The translations under genes were made by a program, and so were the position numbers. Of a stretch of DNA of 15,823 nucleotides, positions 6,899 to 13,541 are shown piece after piece. Positions within the stretch are counted from its first letter, which is position 1; each line of letters opens with the position of its first letter. The DNA is from Candidatus Aerophobota bacterium (lineage in GTDB: Bacteria; Aerophobota; Aerophobia; Aerophobales; B3-G15). The notes beneath the pieces are model-generated. The model was not told the origin of the DNA, ran no database searches, and saw only the letters and a program-made list of their open reading frames with translations. Location of the stretch: NCBI GenBank assembly GCA_030607715.1, contig JAUWJM010000022.1, forward strand, positions 1 through 15,823. Reading direction: 5' to 3'.

Positions 6899-7000
6899 AT
6901 GGTTATCCCTGAGGCTGAACGTGCTGTAAATAAAATGAAGGAGGCGGGAAGTTTTGGTTTAGCTCCTCATCTTTTAAAACTGTTAAGTAGGAAAGATTAA
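6899..7000 (+). other. Possible 33-codon ORF or gene remnant
   Basis: An ATG at 6899, 21 bases after the aldolase stop, opens 33 codons: MVIPEAERAVNKMKEAGSFG, then LAPHLLKLL and SRKD. The amino-acid mix looks protein-like (amphipathic, well balanced), but there is no good SD; the nearest purine tract is GGGAGA about 14 bases away. It could be a small protein read with the aldolase or the decayed end of a lost gene. I do not recognise it. Confidence 0.3.
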
Positions 7001-7043
7001 TTACTTCTCAAAACTAATTTTTTCTTTTTTGAAAAGAAGGGGA

Positions 7044-7104
7044 GGGGAGGGACTTTGAAGAAGATGAAGAATAATTTTTCAAAAGTTCCTCCCCTTGTTT
7101 TATT
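7044..7104 (+). terminator. Hairpin terminator after the aldolase unit
   Basis: GGGGAGGGACTTTGAA (7044-7059) can pair with TTCAAAAGTTCCTCCCC (7078-7094), with one or two imperfections, around a loop of about 18 bases. It is followed by TTGTTTTATT. The loop is long, but the GC-rich base and T-rich tail fit an intrinsic terminator. Confidence 0.6.
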
Positions 7105-7223
7105 AAAGAATAAAGCAATAATATCTCTCATAAATCATGATTTGTTAGGTAAAAAAAGAATAAAATAGGTTATTGCCCCAATTTGATCCTGAGCTCCGAG
7201 ATGAAGAAAAATAACACGGCTGT

Positions 7224-7252
7224 TTGCAAATCCTCCACTTTTATGGTAAAAT
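7224..7252 (+). promoter_or_regulatory. Promoter for the phosphatidyltransferase gene
   Basis: TTGCAA at 7224-7229, a 17-base spacer, and TAAAAT at 7247-7252 preceded by TGG (extended -10 form). The predicted leader is short (about 20 bases) before the ATG at 7280, with GAGGA at 7273-7277. Confidence 0.5.
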
Positions 7253-7279
7253 GAAGAAAGAAAAAATCAGGCGAGGAAT

Positions 7280-7855
7280 ATGAACCTGGCCAAAAATATC
7301 AATTATGCTAACTGCTTAACTTTAACAAGGATTCTTCTTTTGCCGGTTTACTTTTTGTTTTTATTTTGGGGTCTGTTAGGTAAAGATATCAGATCTCTTC
7401 TTATCTCTTTACTTTTCTACATTATTTTAGGTCTGGCTGATCTTTTTGATGGAGTTCTGGCACGAAAGTTTAAACAGACTACGGACAGAGGAGAAATAAT
7501 GGATGCACTCGCTGATTACTTTCTGCTAACCATTAGTTACACCCTGTTTATAATTGTGAACGTTGCTCCTTTTTGGATGCTCCTTATTATTATAGGGAAG
7601 TTTTTTCTTTTTCTCGCTCCCTCATTGATAGTTAAACTAAATAAATAATCTGCTCTATTTCACGATTGGCCAGGTAGAATAGGGGCAATCCTTTTTTTCC
7701 TCTCTGTTGGAGTAGTTCTTTTATATATACTTGTTAATCCTGAGCCAATAATATACAAAACTATAGTGAATAGTATCTTTCTATTCCTATTCGTTTGGTC
7801 AATTCTGGCCAGTATTTATAGAGTTAAGATCTGGAAGCGATTAGCTTCAGGGTAA
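7280..7855 (+). pseudogene. CDP-alcohol phosphatidyltransferase interrupted by one in-frame TAA
   Basis: The first 122 codons carry a complete CDP-alcohol phosphotransferase signature. D54, D57-G58, A61-R62, G71, D75 and D79 have exactly the family spacing DxxDG-xx-AR-x8-G-xxx-D-xxx-D. Enzymes of this family join a CDP-activated lipid to an alcohol such as glycerol phosphate or inositol phosphate in the membrane. The frame meets TAA at 7646-7648 after IVKLNK. It then continues in the same frame, without an indel, for 68 more sense codons (SALFHDWPGRIGAI, two hydrophobic helices, IYRVKIWKRLASG) to TAA at 7853-7855. The full length of about 190 residues is normal for the family, and the second part supplies the expected last helices. 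A single base change, for example CAA or GAA to TAA, explains the break. It may be a true nonsense mutation, a sequencing error or read-through. The catalytic motif lies before the stop. Confidence 0.85.
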
Positions 7856-7878
7856 ATTTATAAAAAAAGGGGGTAATT

Positions 7879-8448
7879 ATGCCTTTGATGTTAACTATTA
7901 TTGTAGTGGTGGTGATAGTTTTAGGGATTGTCATAGGGAGTGGTTTTCTTCTGATACGAAGTTGGGATAGAGAACAACCTTCAAAGCGAGATATCTTGAA
8001 ACCCAGTGGCCCTAAAATAGTAGGGAAAGCTTTGATTATCTATCATCCAGGAGGTAGCGGTTATACTGAAGAGGTAGCCTATGCACTTGGGAAAGCTTTT
8101 CAGACTAAAGGCTGGGAGATCCATCTGGACAGAGCAAACGCAAAGACAATTTCAAATTTGAGTGACTTTAACCTACTCTGCGTAGGAAGCCCAACATACG
8201 CTGGTTCTCCTCGTCCTCCCATAATGAATTATATAAATCAGTGTAGTAGTTTAAAAGACAGGGAATGTCTGGTATTTGCCACCGGCAGTAATAGCCCTGG
8301 GGAGGCTAATAAGAAAATGCTAAGTCTTCTTGAATCCAAGGGTGGCAAGGTAGTTGGTTCCCTGGCTCTTCTGGTTAAACAAAAAGCTCGGATAGATGAA
8401 CTAACCGCGGAGTTTGTGGAAAAAGCTGTTCACATTAATGGAAAGTGA
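7879..8448 (+). CDS. Membrane-anchored flavodoxin-like protein
   Basis: This 189-residue protein has an N-terminal hydrophobic helix (about residues 5-27), a short linker, then a flavodoxin-fold domain. KALIIYHPGGSGYTEEVAYA (residues 51-70) is the first strand plus FMN-phosphate loop, with GSGYT replacing the usual TGNT. GSPTYAGSPRPPI is the second FMN loop in the form used by flavodoxin-like reductases. The C-terminal ESKGGKVVGSLAL is a typical late strand. It probably binds FMN and carries electrons at the cytoplasmic face of the membrane. The partner is unknown. GGGGG at 7869-7873 serves as SD. It lies 23 bases after the end of the interrupted phosphatidyltransferase and may share its transcript. 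Confidence 0.75.
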   Translation: MPLMLTIIVVVVIVLGIVIGSGFLLIRSWDREQPSKRDILKPSGPKIVGKALIIYHPGGSGYTEEVAYALGKAFQTKGWEIHLDRANAKTISNLSDFNLLCVGSPTYAGSPRPPIMNYINQCSSLKDRECLVFATGSNSPGEANKKMLSLLESKGGKVVGSLALLVKQKARIDELTAEFVEKAVHINGK

Positions 8449-8478
8449 AACCTAATTTTTAGGGTATTGTTCTCAATT

Positions 8479-8504
8479 TCCCTGTCCTGTATAAATTACA
8501 GGGA
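8479..8504 (+). terminator. Possible weak terminator hairpin
   Basis: TCCCTGT (8479-8485) and ACAGGGA (8498-8504) form a perfect 7-base stem with a 12-base loop, followed by GTATTTTG. It is placed 30 bases after the flavodoxin-like gene. The tail is short on T, so termination is uncertain. Confidence 0.4.
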
Positions 8505-8594
8505 GTATTTTGATGAGAAAATTGGTGTATCAAAACATTAGATAAATTTGCTTAAAAATTAAGATTCGCCTGGTTTTGGGTGTTCCTTTTTCTC

Positions 8595-8623
8595 TTGACG
8601 AATTTCCCAAATTATGAGATAAT
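8595..8623 (+). promoter_or_regulatory. Promoter for the Na/phosphate transporter gene
   Basis: TTGACG at 8595-8600, a 17-base spacer and GATAAT at 8618-8623, with TG two bases upstream of the -10 (extended form). The predicted leader is about 37 bases, A/T-rich and without any Shine-Dalgarno sequence before the ATG at 8667. Confidence 0.6.
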
Positions 8624-8666
8624 CTTCTTAGAATAATTCCTCAATTTTCTAAATTCCTTAAATACT

Positions 8667-10274
8667 ATGAATCTTATATCAATTATCTTCGGTGTTATTG
8701 GTGGGTTGGCCTTGTTTCTTTATGGATTGCACCTACTCAGCAAAGGATTGCAAAAAGCAGCAGGGGATAAACTCAGGATAATATTGGAAAAGCTCACCAA
8801 CAGACCAATTAAAGGTGTTTTTGTTGGTTTGGTATTTACAGCTATTATTCAGAGCTCTTCTATAACAACTGTTACCTTAGTTGGTTTGATTAATTCTGGT
8901 TTGATGAATCTGGAGCAAGCTGTTGGTATTATATTGGGTTCAAACATTGGGACAACTATTACTGCACAGATAATCTCATTAAAAATTGGAACTATGTTCC
9001 TTCCGTTAATAGCATTAGGATTCTTTATTTTTTTCTTTAGTAAGGATGAGAAATATAAGTATATAGGTCAAATTATCCTGGGTTTTGGGATTCTCTTCCT
9101 GGGTATGCATACTATGTCATCAGGATTAGATCCCTTAAGGAATAGCACATTTTTTACTAATGTACTTGCCAGCTTTAGCAGGATTCCTGTTCTGGGAATA
9201 ATCGCCGGTGCTGTTTTTACAGGAATAATACAGAGTTCTTCTGCTACTACCGGGTTAGTAATAGCAATGGGTATGGACAACATTATTAATTTAAATTCCG
9301 CAATCTCTATAATCCTGGGAGCAAATGTTGGAACTTGTATTACAGTATTGATTTCATCTATTGGTTCCTCGCTTTCTGCAAAAAGGGCAGCAGTATCACA
9401 TTTTATATTTAACACAATTGGTGTGCTTTTGTTTTTTCCTTTTATTAATCAGTTTGCAAAGATTGTTTCTTTAACATCACCTAACTTGCCCAGGCAGATT
9501 GCCAATGCTCACACAATATTCAATATTATTATGGCTGTTATTATGCTTCCCGCTGTGGGTTTGCTAATTATATTAGTAAAAAAAATTCTTCCCGGTGAAG
9601 CCATAATGGTTGATAAAGGGAGAATGTACCTGGATGAAAAGCTTTTAAATGCACCATCCGTAGCAATGGGACAGGCAAAAAAAGAAACTTTACGAATGGC
9701 AAATATTGTAAAAAGAATGCTACAGGACAGTCAAAAAGCTTTATTTACAGGGGAGAGGAAATTTATTCTACCTGTTTTAAAAAATGAGGAATCAGTTGAT
9801 GAGTTAGACAATGTCATAGAGAGTTATCTTACAAAAATATCCGCGAAATCTTTATCCAAAGAACAATCAAAAGAGGTAGCTATTTTAGTGCACTCTATAT
9901 CAGATATAGAAAGAGTAGGAGACCATGCCCATAACATTGCAGAGTTAACAGAGTATATGGGAAAAGAAAAACTTCATTTTTCAAAAATAGCCATGGGGGA
10001 ACTAAAGAAGATTTTTGATACTACAACAGAAAGTTATATCAAAGCAATAGAAGTATTAGACAAAAAAGATGAAAAACTGGGACAAAATGTTTTGGATTTA
10101 GAGGTAACGGTTGATCATATGCAAAGAGATCTGGAGAAAAATCATTACCAAAGGCTGAGAAAAGGAACCTGTAAACCTGAAGTTGGTCCGATTTATGTGG
10201 ATATCATAAGAAATCTTGAAAGAATATCTGATCACGCCCATAATATCGCCTATGTGACAATAATTGGTTTCTAA
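8667..10274 (+). CDS. Na+/phosphate cotransporter with C-terminal PhoU-like domain
   Basis: This 535-residue protein has the inverted repeat of NptA/PNaS-type carriers. QSSS motifs stand at residues 62-65 (AIIQSSSITT) and 189-192 (GIIQSSSATT), each followed by a glycine-rich partner (GSNIGTT at 91-97; GANVGT at 218-223). About eight membrane helices occupy residues 1-305. The rest is a helical PhoU-like domain with two metal-binding motifs, ERVGDHAHN (415-423) and ERISDHAHN (518-526). The family moves phosphate with sodium across the cytoplasmic membrane, and the PhoU part is thought to gate or sense phosphate status. No SD precedes the ATG, so initiation may rely on the unstructured AT-rich leader. 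An iron-sulfur flavoprotein gene follows 19 bases later, probably in the same transcript. The length is normal and the gene looks intact. Confidence 0.93.
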   Translation: MNLISIIFGVIGGLALFLYGLHLLSKGLQKAAGDKLRIILEKLTNRPIKGVFVGLVFTAIIQSSSITTVTLVGLINSGLMNLEQAVGIILGSNIGTTITAQIISLKIGTMFLPLIALGFFIFFFSKDEKYKYIGQIILGFGILFLGMHTMSSGLDPLRNSTFFTNVLASFSRIPVLGIIAGAVFTGIIQSSSATTGLVIAMGMDNIINLNSAISIILGANVGTCITVLISSIGSSLSAKRAAVSHFIFNTIGVLLFFPFINQFAKIVSLTSPNLPRQIANAHTIFNIIMAVIMLPAVGLLIILVKKILPGEAIMVDKGRMYLDEKLLNAPSVAMGQAKKETLRMANIVKRMLQDSQKALFTGERKFILPVLKNEESVDELDNVIESYLTKISAKSLSKEQSKEVAILVHSISDIERVGDHAHNIAELTEYMGKEKLHFSKIAMGELKKIFDTTTESYIKAIEVLDKKDEKLGQNVLDLEVTVDHMQRDLEKNHYQRLRKGTCKPEVGPIYVDIIRNLERISDHAHNIAYVTIIGF

Positions 10275-10293
10275 TTTATAGGAAGATTGAAAT

Positions 10294-10875
10294 TTGAAGG
10301 TTCTTATCATATCTTGTTCACCCAGGAAAAATGGTAATACTGAACTGCTCTTAAAGGAAGCATTTAAAGGAGCATCAAATGCAAAGGCAGATGTGGAATT
10401 TTTCAGGCTACAGGAATTTAAAATTCACCCCTGTCTTGAATGTCTGTCCTGCCATAAATCCGGTAAATGTGTCCTAAATGATGATATGCAAATGCTTTAC
10501 TCTAAGCTTATTAACATGGATGCAATAATTCTTGTTTCCCCTATATTCTTCATGAATATTTCAGCTCAAGGCAAGGCATTTATTGATAGATGTCAGCCAT
10601 TCTGGGCAATGAAGTATTTACTTAAAAAAGAAATTATCTTAAAAGAAAAAATCCCACGAAAAGGTGCTTTTGTATCTGTTGGAGGGACAAAGCTAACACA
10701 TCTCTTTGATGGTGCTATCAAGGTTGTCAAATCGTTTTTTAAAGTTATGGAGGTTAAATATCAGGATGAGTTATTAATCAAGGGAATAGACCAAAATGGC
10801 GAAATATTAAAACACCCTGAGGTTTTAGAACTTAGCTATAAGTTAGGACAGCGAATCACAAATTATAATTTATAA
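10294..10875 (+). CDS. Iron-sulfur flavoprotein / NADPH-dependent FMN reductase family
   Basis: This 193-residue protein starts at TTG (10294), supported by AGGAAG eight bases upstream. The N-terminus KVLIISCSPRKNGNTELLL is the FMN-binding strand and phosphate loop of the flavodoxin-like reductases. C47, C50, C53 and C59 (CLECLSCHKSGKC) form the compact C-x2-C-x2-C-x5-C cluster typical of Isf-type iron-sulfur flavoproteins, which carry a 4Fe-4S cluster plus FMN and are common in anaerobes. VSPIFFMNISAQGKAFIDR is the expected second FMN loop. Its role is probably electron transfer or detoxification of oxygen or peroxide. It follows the phosphate transporter by 19 bases; whether that pairing is functional is unknown. 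Confidence 0.88.
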   Translation: MKVLIISCSPRKNGNTELLLKEAFKGASNAKADVEFFRLQEFKIHPCLECLSCHKSGKCVLNDDMQMLYSKLINMDAIILVSPIFFMNISAQGKAFIDRCQPFWAMKYLLKKEIILKEKIPRKGAFVSVGGTKLTHLFDGAIKVVKSFFKVMEVKYQDELLIKGIDQNGEILKHPEVLELSYKLGQRITNYNL

Positions 10876-10890
10876 GGAGAACACAGAAAA

Positions 10891-11142
10891 ATGCCTAAAA
10901 AAGAAAGGGATAGTATCTTTCCAAGATTGAAGTGGGGAAAGGGAGTTGTTTTATTGGTGGTAGGAATAATTTTAGGTATCGGGTTAGGAACTACTAAGAT
11001 TCCTCGATTAAGATTTAAGACATTTTCCTTTTTTGAGCAAAAGATTAAACAACTTATAGTGAAGAAAAAACCGTATAAAGGCTACGATGTTATCACCAGT
11101 GCCTCAATCATGGTTAAAAATCAAAAAATGGAAGAAAAATAA
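10891..11142 (+). CDS. Small one-helix membrane protein of unknown function
   Basis: This 83-residue ORF starts at ATG 10891, about 11 bases after AAGGAG. It has a basic N-terminus (MPKKERDSIFPRLKWGKG), one glycine-rich membrane helix (about residues 18-34) and a basic tail with an aromatic patch. The pattern predicts an inner-membrane protein with the short N-terminus inside. I do not recognise a family. It sits 15 bases after the flavoprotein gene and could belong to that transcript. It is the last intact-looking gene before the decayed zone, and its C-terminus (IMVKNQKMEEK) may be shortened. Confidence 0.5.
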   Translation: MPKKERDSIFPRLKWGKGVVLLVVGIILGIGLGTTKIPRLRFKTFSFFEQKIKQLIVKKKPYKGYDVITSASIMVKNQKMEEK

Positions 11143-11209
11143 TCATCCGGCTCTCCCTGGCTACTTCGCGGATATTGCGATTCAAGGGCAAAGACAGAGG
11201 AAGAAGCTG

Positions 11210-11513
11210 ATGGGTTTGTTGCAGGTTAATGATTTAACTGCTTTTTTTGGGCGCGTGAAAGTATTGGATTCTATCTCCTGGGATTTGAATGAGGGAGAAC
11301 TGCTCTCTGTCGTTGGGCCGAACGGATCCGGAAAATACCCTAATAGGATGTATTATTGGCGAGATAAACTACGATGAAGGTAATGTCATTTTGGGTAGAT
11401 TTGTGAGGATTTCCTATCTTCCTCAGCAAGGCGGTGGCGATTCTGAATATACCGCTTTTGAAAGAATACTCTCTTTCAATGCTGAACTGTCTCTGATGAG
11501 GTATATCACTTAG
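11210..11513 (+). pseudogene. Decayed ABC-F type ATPase, frameshift inside Walker A
   Basis: From ATG 11210 the frame reads MGLLQVNDLTAFFGRVKVLD, then the Walker A start GPNGSGK, and then turns to nonsense (YPNRMYY) with a stop after 11375. The +2 frame takes over at about 11334 and reads TLIGCIIGEINYDEGNVILG, RFVRISYLPQQ and AFERILSFNAELSLMR before TAG at 11511. Joining the frames restores GPNGSGK-T-TLIGCIIGE if two bases of the first Thr codon are put back. The string GEINYDEGNVILGR-VRISYLPQ is characteristic of ABC-F (Uup/EttA-like) ribosome-associated ATPases rather than transporters. Only about 100 of the usual 500-600 residues remain: no signature motif, no Walker B, no second ATPase domain. 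A further frame (11501-11590) reads VYHLAGRYLQRL, a TGA, then IIASDAPSFFDDGGNL. That looks like another decayed piece whose origin I cannot name. Confidence 0.8.
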
Positions 11514-11553
11514 CGGGAAGATACCTGCAGAGACTATGAATAATAGCCTCAGA

Positions 11554-11582
11554 TGCCCCATCCTTTTTCGATGATGGGGGCA
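11554..11582. repeat. GC-rich hairpin
   Basis: TGCCCCATC (11554-11562) pairs with GATGGGGGCA (11573-11582), with one bulged base and a loop of ten. There is no T-run after it, so it is not a clear terminator; it lies in the decayed segment between the ABC-F remnant and the metallopeptidase. Confidence 0.45.
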
Positions 11583-11616
11583 ACCTATGAAAAGACTTTT
11601 ATAATTCTGTAAAAAT

Positions 11617-11895
11617 ATGGAAAAAGATAAATTTGAGAAATGGGTTGTGGAAGCAATAGAATCTTTGCCTTCTATTTTCAGAAAAAGACTGCAGAATATC
11701 GAGATAATTGTAGAGGATTGGCCTCCAGTAGAGTTAAGTAAGAGATATTCCTTTCAACATCCTGTTCTTTTTTTAGGAGTCTATCAGGGCATACCTTTGA
11801 CCAAAAGGGGAATATATTACAGCAATGTACTTCCTGACAAAATCATGATTTTCCGTCGTTCAATTGAAAAAATCTGCTCCTCAAAAAAGGAGTAA
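11617..11895 (+). pseudogene. Zincin-like metallopeptidase family protein lacking its HExxH end
   Basis: The 92-residue ORF matches the N-terminal two thirds of the small PF06262 metallopeptidase family. It has FEKWVVEAIESLPSIFRKRL (residues 5-24), the VEDWPP turn, LFLGVYQGIPLTKRG and LPDKIMIFRRSIEKIC. In that family the next segment holds the zinc motif HExxHxxG about 15 residues later, in a protein of about 120-130 residues. Here translation ends at TAA 11893-11895 after SSKKE, and no frame downstream carries the motif. Without it the protein cannot bind catalytic zinc. I see no SD before the ATG. A 16-base perfect hairpin begins 25 bases after the stop, so insertion or deletion at this point may have removed the end. 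Translation of the short product is possible, but activity is not expected. Confidence 0.75.
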
Positions 11896-11920
11896 TAGGT
11901 AAGTTTTCCTAAAAGCTAAC

Positions 11921-11954
11921 AATGTAGTTCAGGCCTTTAGGCCTGAACTACATT
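11921..11954. repeat. Perfect 16-base inverted repeat with a two-base centre
   Basis: AATGTAGTTCAGGCCT (11921-11936), TT, AGGCCTGAACTACATT (11939-11954). All 16 pairs match. No T-run follows (TGAGAGAT), so it is not a standard terminator. Such compact palindromes are found at ends of IS200/IS605-derived elements and palindromic mini-elements, or form stable small-RNA hairpins. Its position just after a truncated gene suggests a mobile-element end. Confidence 0.8.
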
Positions 11955-11978
11955 TGAGAGATAAAGACGAGGTTGGTT

Positions 11979-12041
11979 ATGCGCAGGGATTTGCCAAAAT
12001 CTTTTTTGAAAACTAAATTATTACAAAAAGGAGGGCTTTGA
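11979..12041 (+). other. Possible 20-codon ORF overlapping the next mini-ORF
   Basis: ATG 11979 with GAGG six bases upstream reads MRRDLPKSFLKTKLLQKGGL and stops at TGA 12039-12041. The last base of that stop is the first base of the ATG of the next ORF. Part of it is simply the SD region of that ORF (AAAAAGGAGGG). It could be a leader peptide that couples translation, or chance. Confidence 0.3.
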
Positions 12042-12109
12042 TGAATTGGCTTATTATTATATTAATGTCTTTATTGTCAGTAGTGATTAGGTTTCTTTGG
12101 GTTTTTTAA
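12041..12109 (+). CDS. 22-residue hydrophobic peptide with strong ribosome site
   Basis: A textbook SD (AAAAAGGAGGG, 12025-12035) precedes ATG 12041 by five bases. The product MNWLIIILMSLLSVVIRF, then LWVF, is a single hydrophobic helix with one Arg near its end. A 9-base inverted repeat (GATTAGGTT at 12085-12093, AACCTAATC at 12108-12116) overlaps the last codons and stop. Tiny hydrophobic peptides with strong SDs and hairpins are typical of type I toxins and of small regulatory membrane peptides. No antisense RNA promoter has been shown here. The alternative is a chance ORF in decayed DNA. The quality of the SD relative to this decayed setting is the main argument for it being real. Confidence 0.45.
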   Translation: MNWLIIILMSLLSVVIRFLWVF

Positions 12110-12116
12110 CCTAATC
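12085..12116 (+). terminator. Hairpin overlapping the stop of the 22-residue ORF
   Basis: GATTAGGTT and AACCTAATC pair perfectly over nine bases, with a T-rich 14-base loop holding TTTTTT at 12102-12107. Because the T-run is in the loop rather than after the stem, this is an unusual terminator. It may instead regulate stability or translation of the mini-ORF mRNA. Confidence 0.4.
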
Positions 12117-12170
12117 CAAACTTACCGCTTGTTCAAAAATTCGCGGATGGCGTGTTCTGGTGATAGATTT

Positions 12171-12213
12171 AAGTGAAGTACCCCGCCCCTTGTGGGCGGG
12201 GAGGATCTCACTT
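12171..12213. repeat. GC-rich hairpin nested in a larger inverted repeat
   Basis: CCCCGCCC (12181-12188), CTTGT, GGGCGGGG (12194-12201) form a perfect 8-base stem. AAGTGA (12171-12176) and TCACTT (12208-12213) pair outside it. The core followed by AGGAT resembles the hairpins near the right ends of IS200/IS605-type elements and next to tnpB genes. It lies seven bases from the stop of the transposase remnant, in otherwise AT-rich DNA. Confidence 0.65.
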
Positions 12214-12219
12214 TGTCAT

Positions 12220-12930
12220 CTAATAATGGTTCTCTTCTGTATTGATAGGGCATAGTTTTTTCCTAACGTTCCTAATTGGTTTAACTTTACAGTCGTTAAG
12301 TACCATTTTCCATTGAGTATCTACATCATCGGTTTGAAGGTAGTGATGTCTCCACATACAGTCTCTTCCCTGAACAAAGCGGAAAATAGAGTGAGAGTCA
12401 ACATAGTAGCGAAGAGGAATTCCAAAGGTAAGAAAGACATCCTCTAAAGCTTTAATATGATGCCAGGAGGTCTCCTTCTCCACTAATTTGTAGTAAAGAA
12501 GAAATCTGCTGTAATCATCTAAACTGGTGATAAGATACCACTTCTTAATGAGCATAGGGTGAGAACTTATGATGGGATGAGTGTCATGTTGAATAAGCTG
12601 CCCAATATAATCTGTTAGAACCTTTCTATCATGAGATTTTTTCTTTCTCTTTTTAGGTTTGTAAAAACCCTCTTTCTTTGCCCTGGCGATTATAGTAGGA
12701 AATGATACATCCTGGCTATAATTGTCTTTCAGTTGATCCTTGATATAGCTGTAGTTATAGGAGGTTATGGGAAGCTCTTTATCCTCAATCAATCCCTTTG
12801 CTATTTTTAGCTCATTGATGATGTTTTTCTCCAATTTCTCACTTATCTTTCTGGTTGGTCTTCTTCTTTGGTAATCGATAGAGAATCCATCAGGGTTCCT
12901 ATTGTATTCTTGAAGTAACTCATAGAATCT
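12220..12930 (-). pseudogene. Integrase-core (DDE) transposase fragment, truncated at both ends
   Basis: One minus-strand frame is open from 12930 to the stop at 12220. A TTG at 12834 could be taken as a start, but protein-like sequence continues upstream (FYELLQEYNRNPDGF, then QRRRPTRKISEKL), so the true N-terminus is missing. A basic linker (YKPKKRKKKSHDRK) is followed by the catalytic core: GQLIQHD (first Asp), then SLDDYSRFLLYYKLVEKET, then FGIPLRYYVDSHSIF (second Asp). This is the rve-type fold of IS481/ISNCY-like transposases. The core then runs through WKMVLNDCKVKPIR into an unrelated tail, NVRKKLCPINTEENHY. The third catalytic residue (Glu) and the C-terminal domain are absent. It cannot catalyse transposition alone. 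A transposase N-terminal piece on the plus strand at 14843 belongs to a similar type of element. Confidence 0.8.
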
Positions 12931-12995
12931 TTATAAAAGATGCAGGAAAAAATTTTACATATCAGTGATAAAGTATTTCTATTTTTAGGCTCAGA

Positions 12996-13274
12996 TCATA
13001 TCCAAGATGAAGGACGATTTAGAGAGATTCCTTTGATGGGATCAACTATAATGCGATCGGGTAGTTGGCTTGTTTTAAGATGTTTCTCTTTCATTTTCCT
13101 ATGAAAATCACATATATTTTTGAGGTCTATTGAAGACCTTCCTATCGGAATTACCAACCCAATCTGTTTGGCCGGAAAACTTTGTTTTATAGCTCTTATT
13201 GCTGGAATAAGGTCACTGTCAGCAGTGATGAGTATTGCTGTATCGAAATCATCATTTATGAAATGTTTCAGCCC
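12996..13274 (-). pseudogene. C-terminal remnant of a NYN-domain (PIN-like nuclease) protein
   Basis: On the minus strand 92 codons read FINDDFDTAILITADSDLIP, AIRAIKQSFPAKQIGLVIPI, then SQLPDRIIVDP and end in SSWI and TGA (12996-12998). DTAILITADSDLIPAI is the hallmark second half of NYN/LabA-type domains (usual form DTailvSgDsDlvPai), including their acidic metal-binding Asp residues. A stop (TAA, 13275-13277) cuts the frame immediately upstream, and no N-terminal half with the first Asp was found, so this is a fragment. The plus-strand ORF over the same DNA is a shadow. NYN proteins are RNA nucleases often seen near mobile or defence genes. This copy is presumably dead. Confidence 0.8.
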
Positions 13275-13277
13275 TTA

Positions 13278-13541
13278 TCGAACTCAGGAAAAAATTGTGA
13301 CAAAAAAATTTTCGTTTAGGTCCGAAAGGGTCTGAAACAGTACACGATATCTACCAAGTTGAGAACTCTGACCTCAATTTAGTGACATTTTAAAATTTAG
13401 CTAACAGAGCCCACTCTCATATAGCCTTATTTTAAAATACACAAGTAAAAATTAAGTGCTTAAGCAATACAAACTGATATATTCACACATGTTTAATCTA
13501 AACTACTTAATAAAACTATCAAAGAACCACTTAAGAGCTTA
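13278..13541. other. Stretch with no recognised content
   Basis: Frames here are short on both strands. On the minus strand a piece YRVLFQTLSDLNENFFVTIF (about 13287-13346) is protein-like but has stops around it and no recognised family. No promoter or hairpin of note. Confidence 0.4.

Noticed and set aside
7646..7648. TAA reassigned to a sense codon (alternative code or recoding)
   Set aside because: Several intact genes in the window use TAA as their natural stop, and no recoding signal is visible beside this one; mutation or sequencing error is simpler.
11087..11209. Upstream extension of the ABC-F frame
   Set aside because: The extra residues overlap the end of the small membrane protein and do not fit the family; the match begins at ATG 11210.
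13120..13335. Plus-strand 71-codon ORF
   Set aside because: It is the complement of the NYN-domain remnant, which has recognisable motifs on the minus strand.
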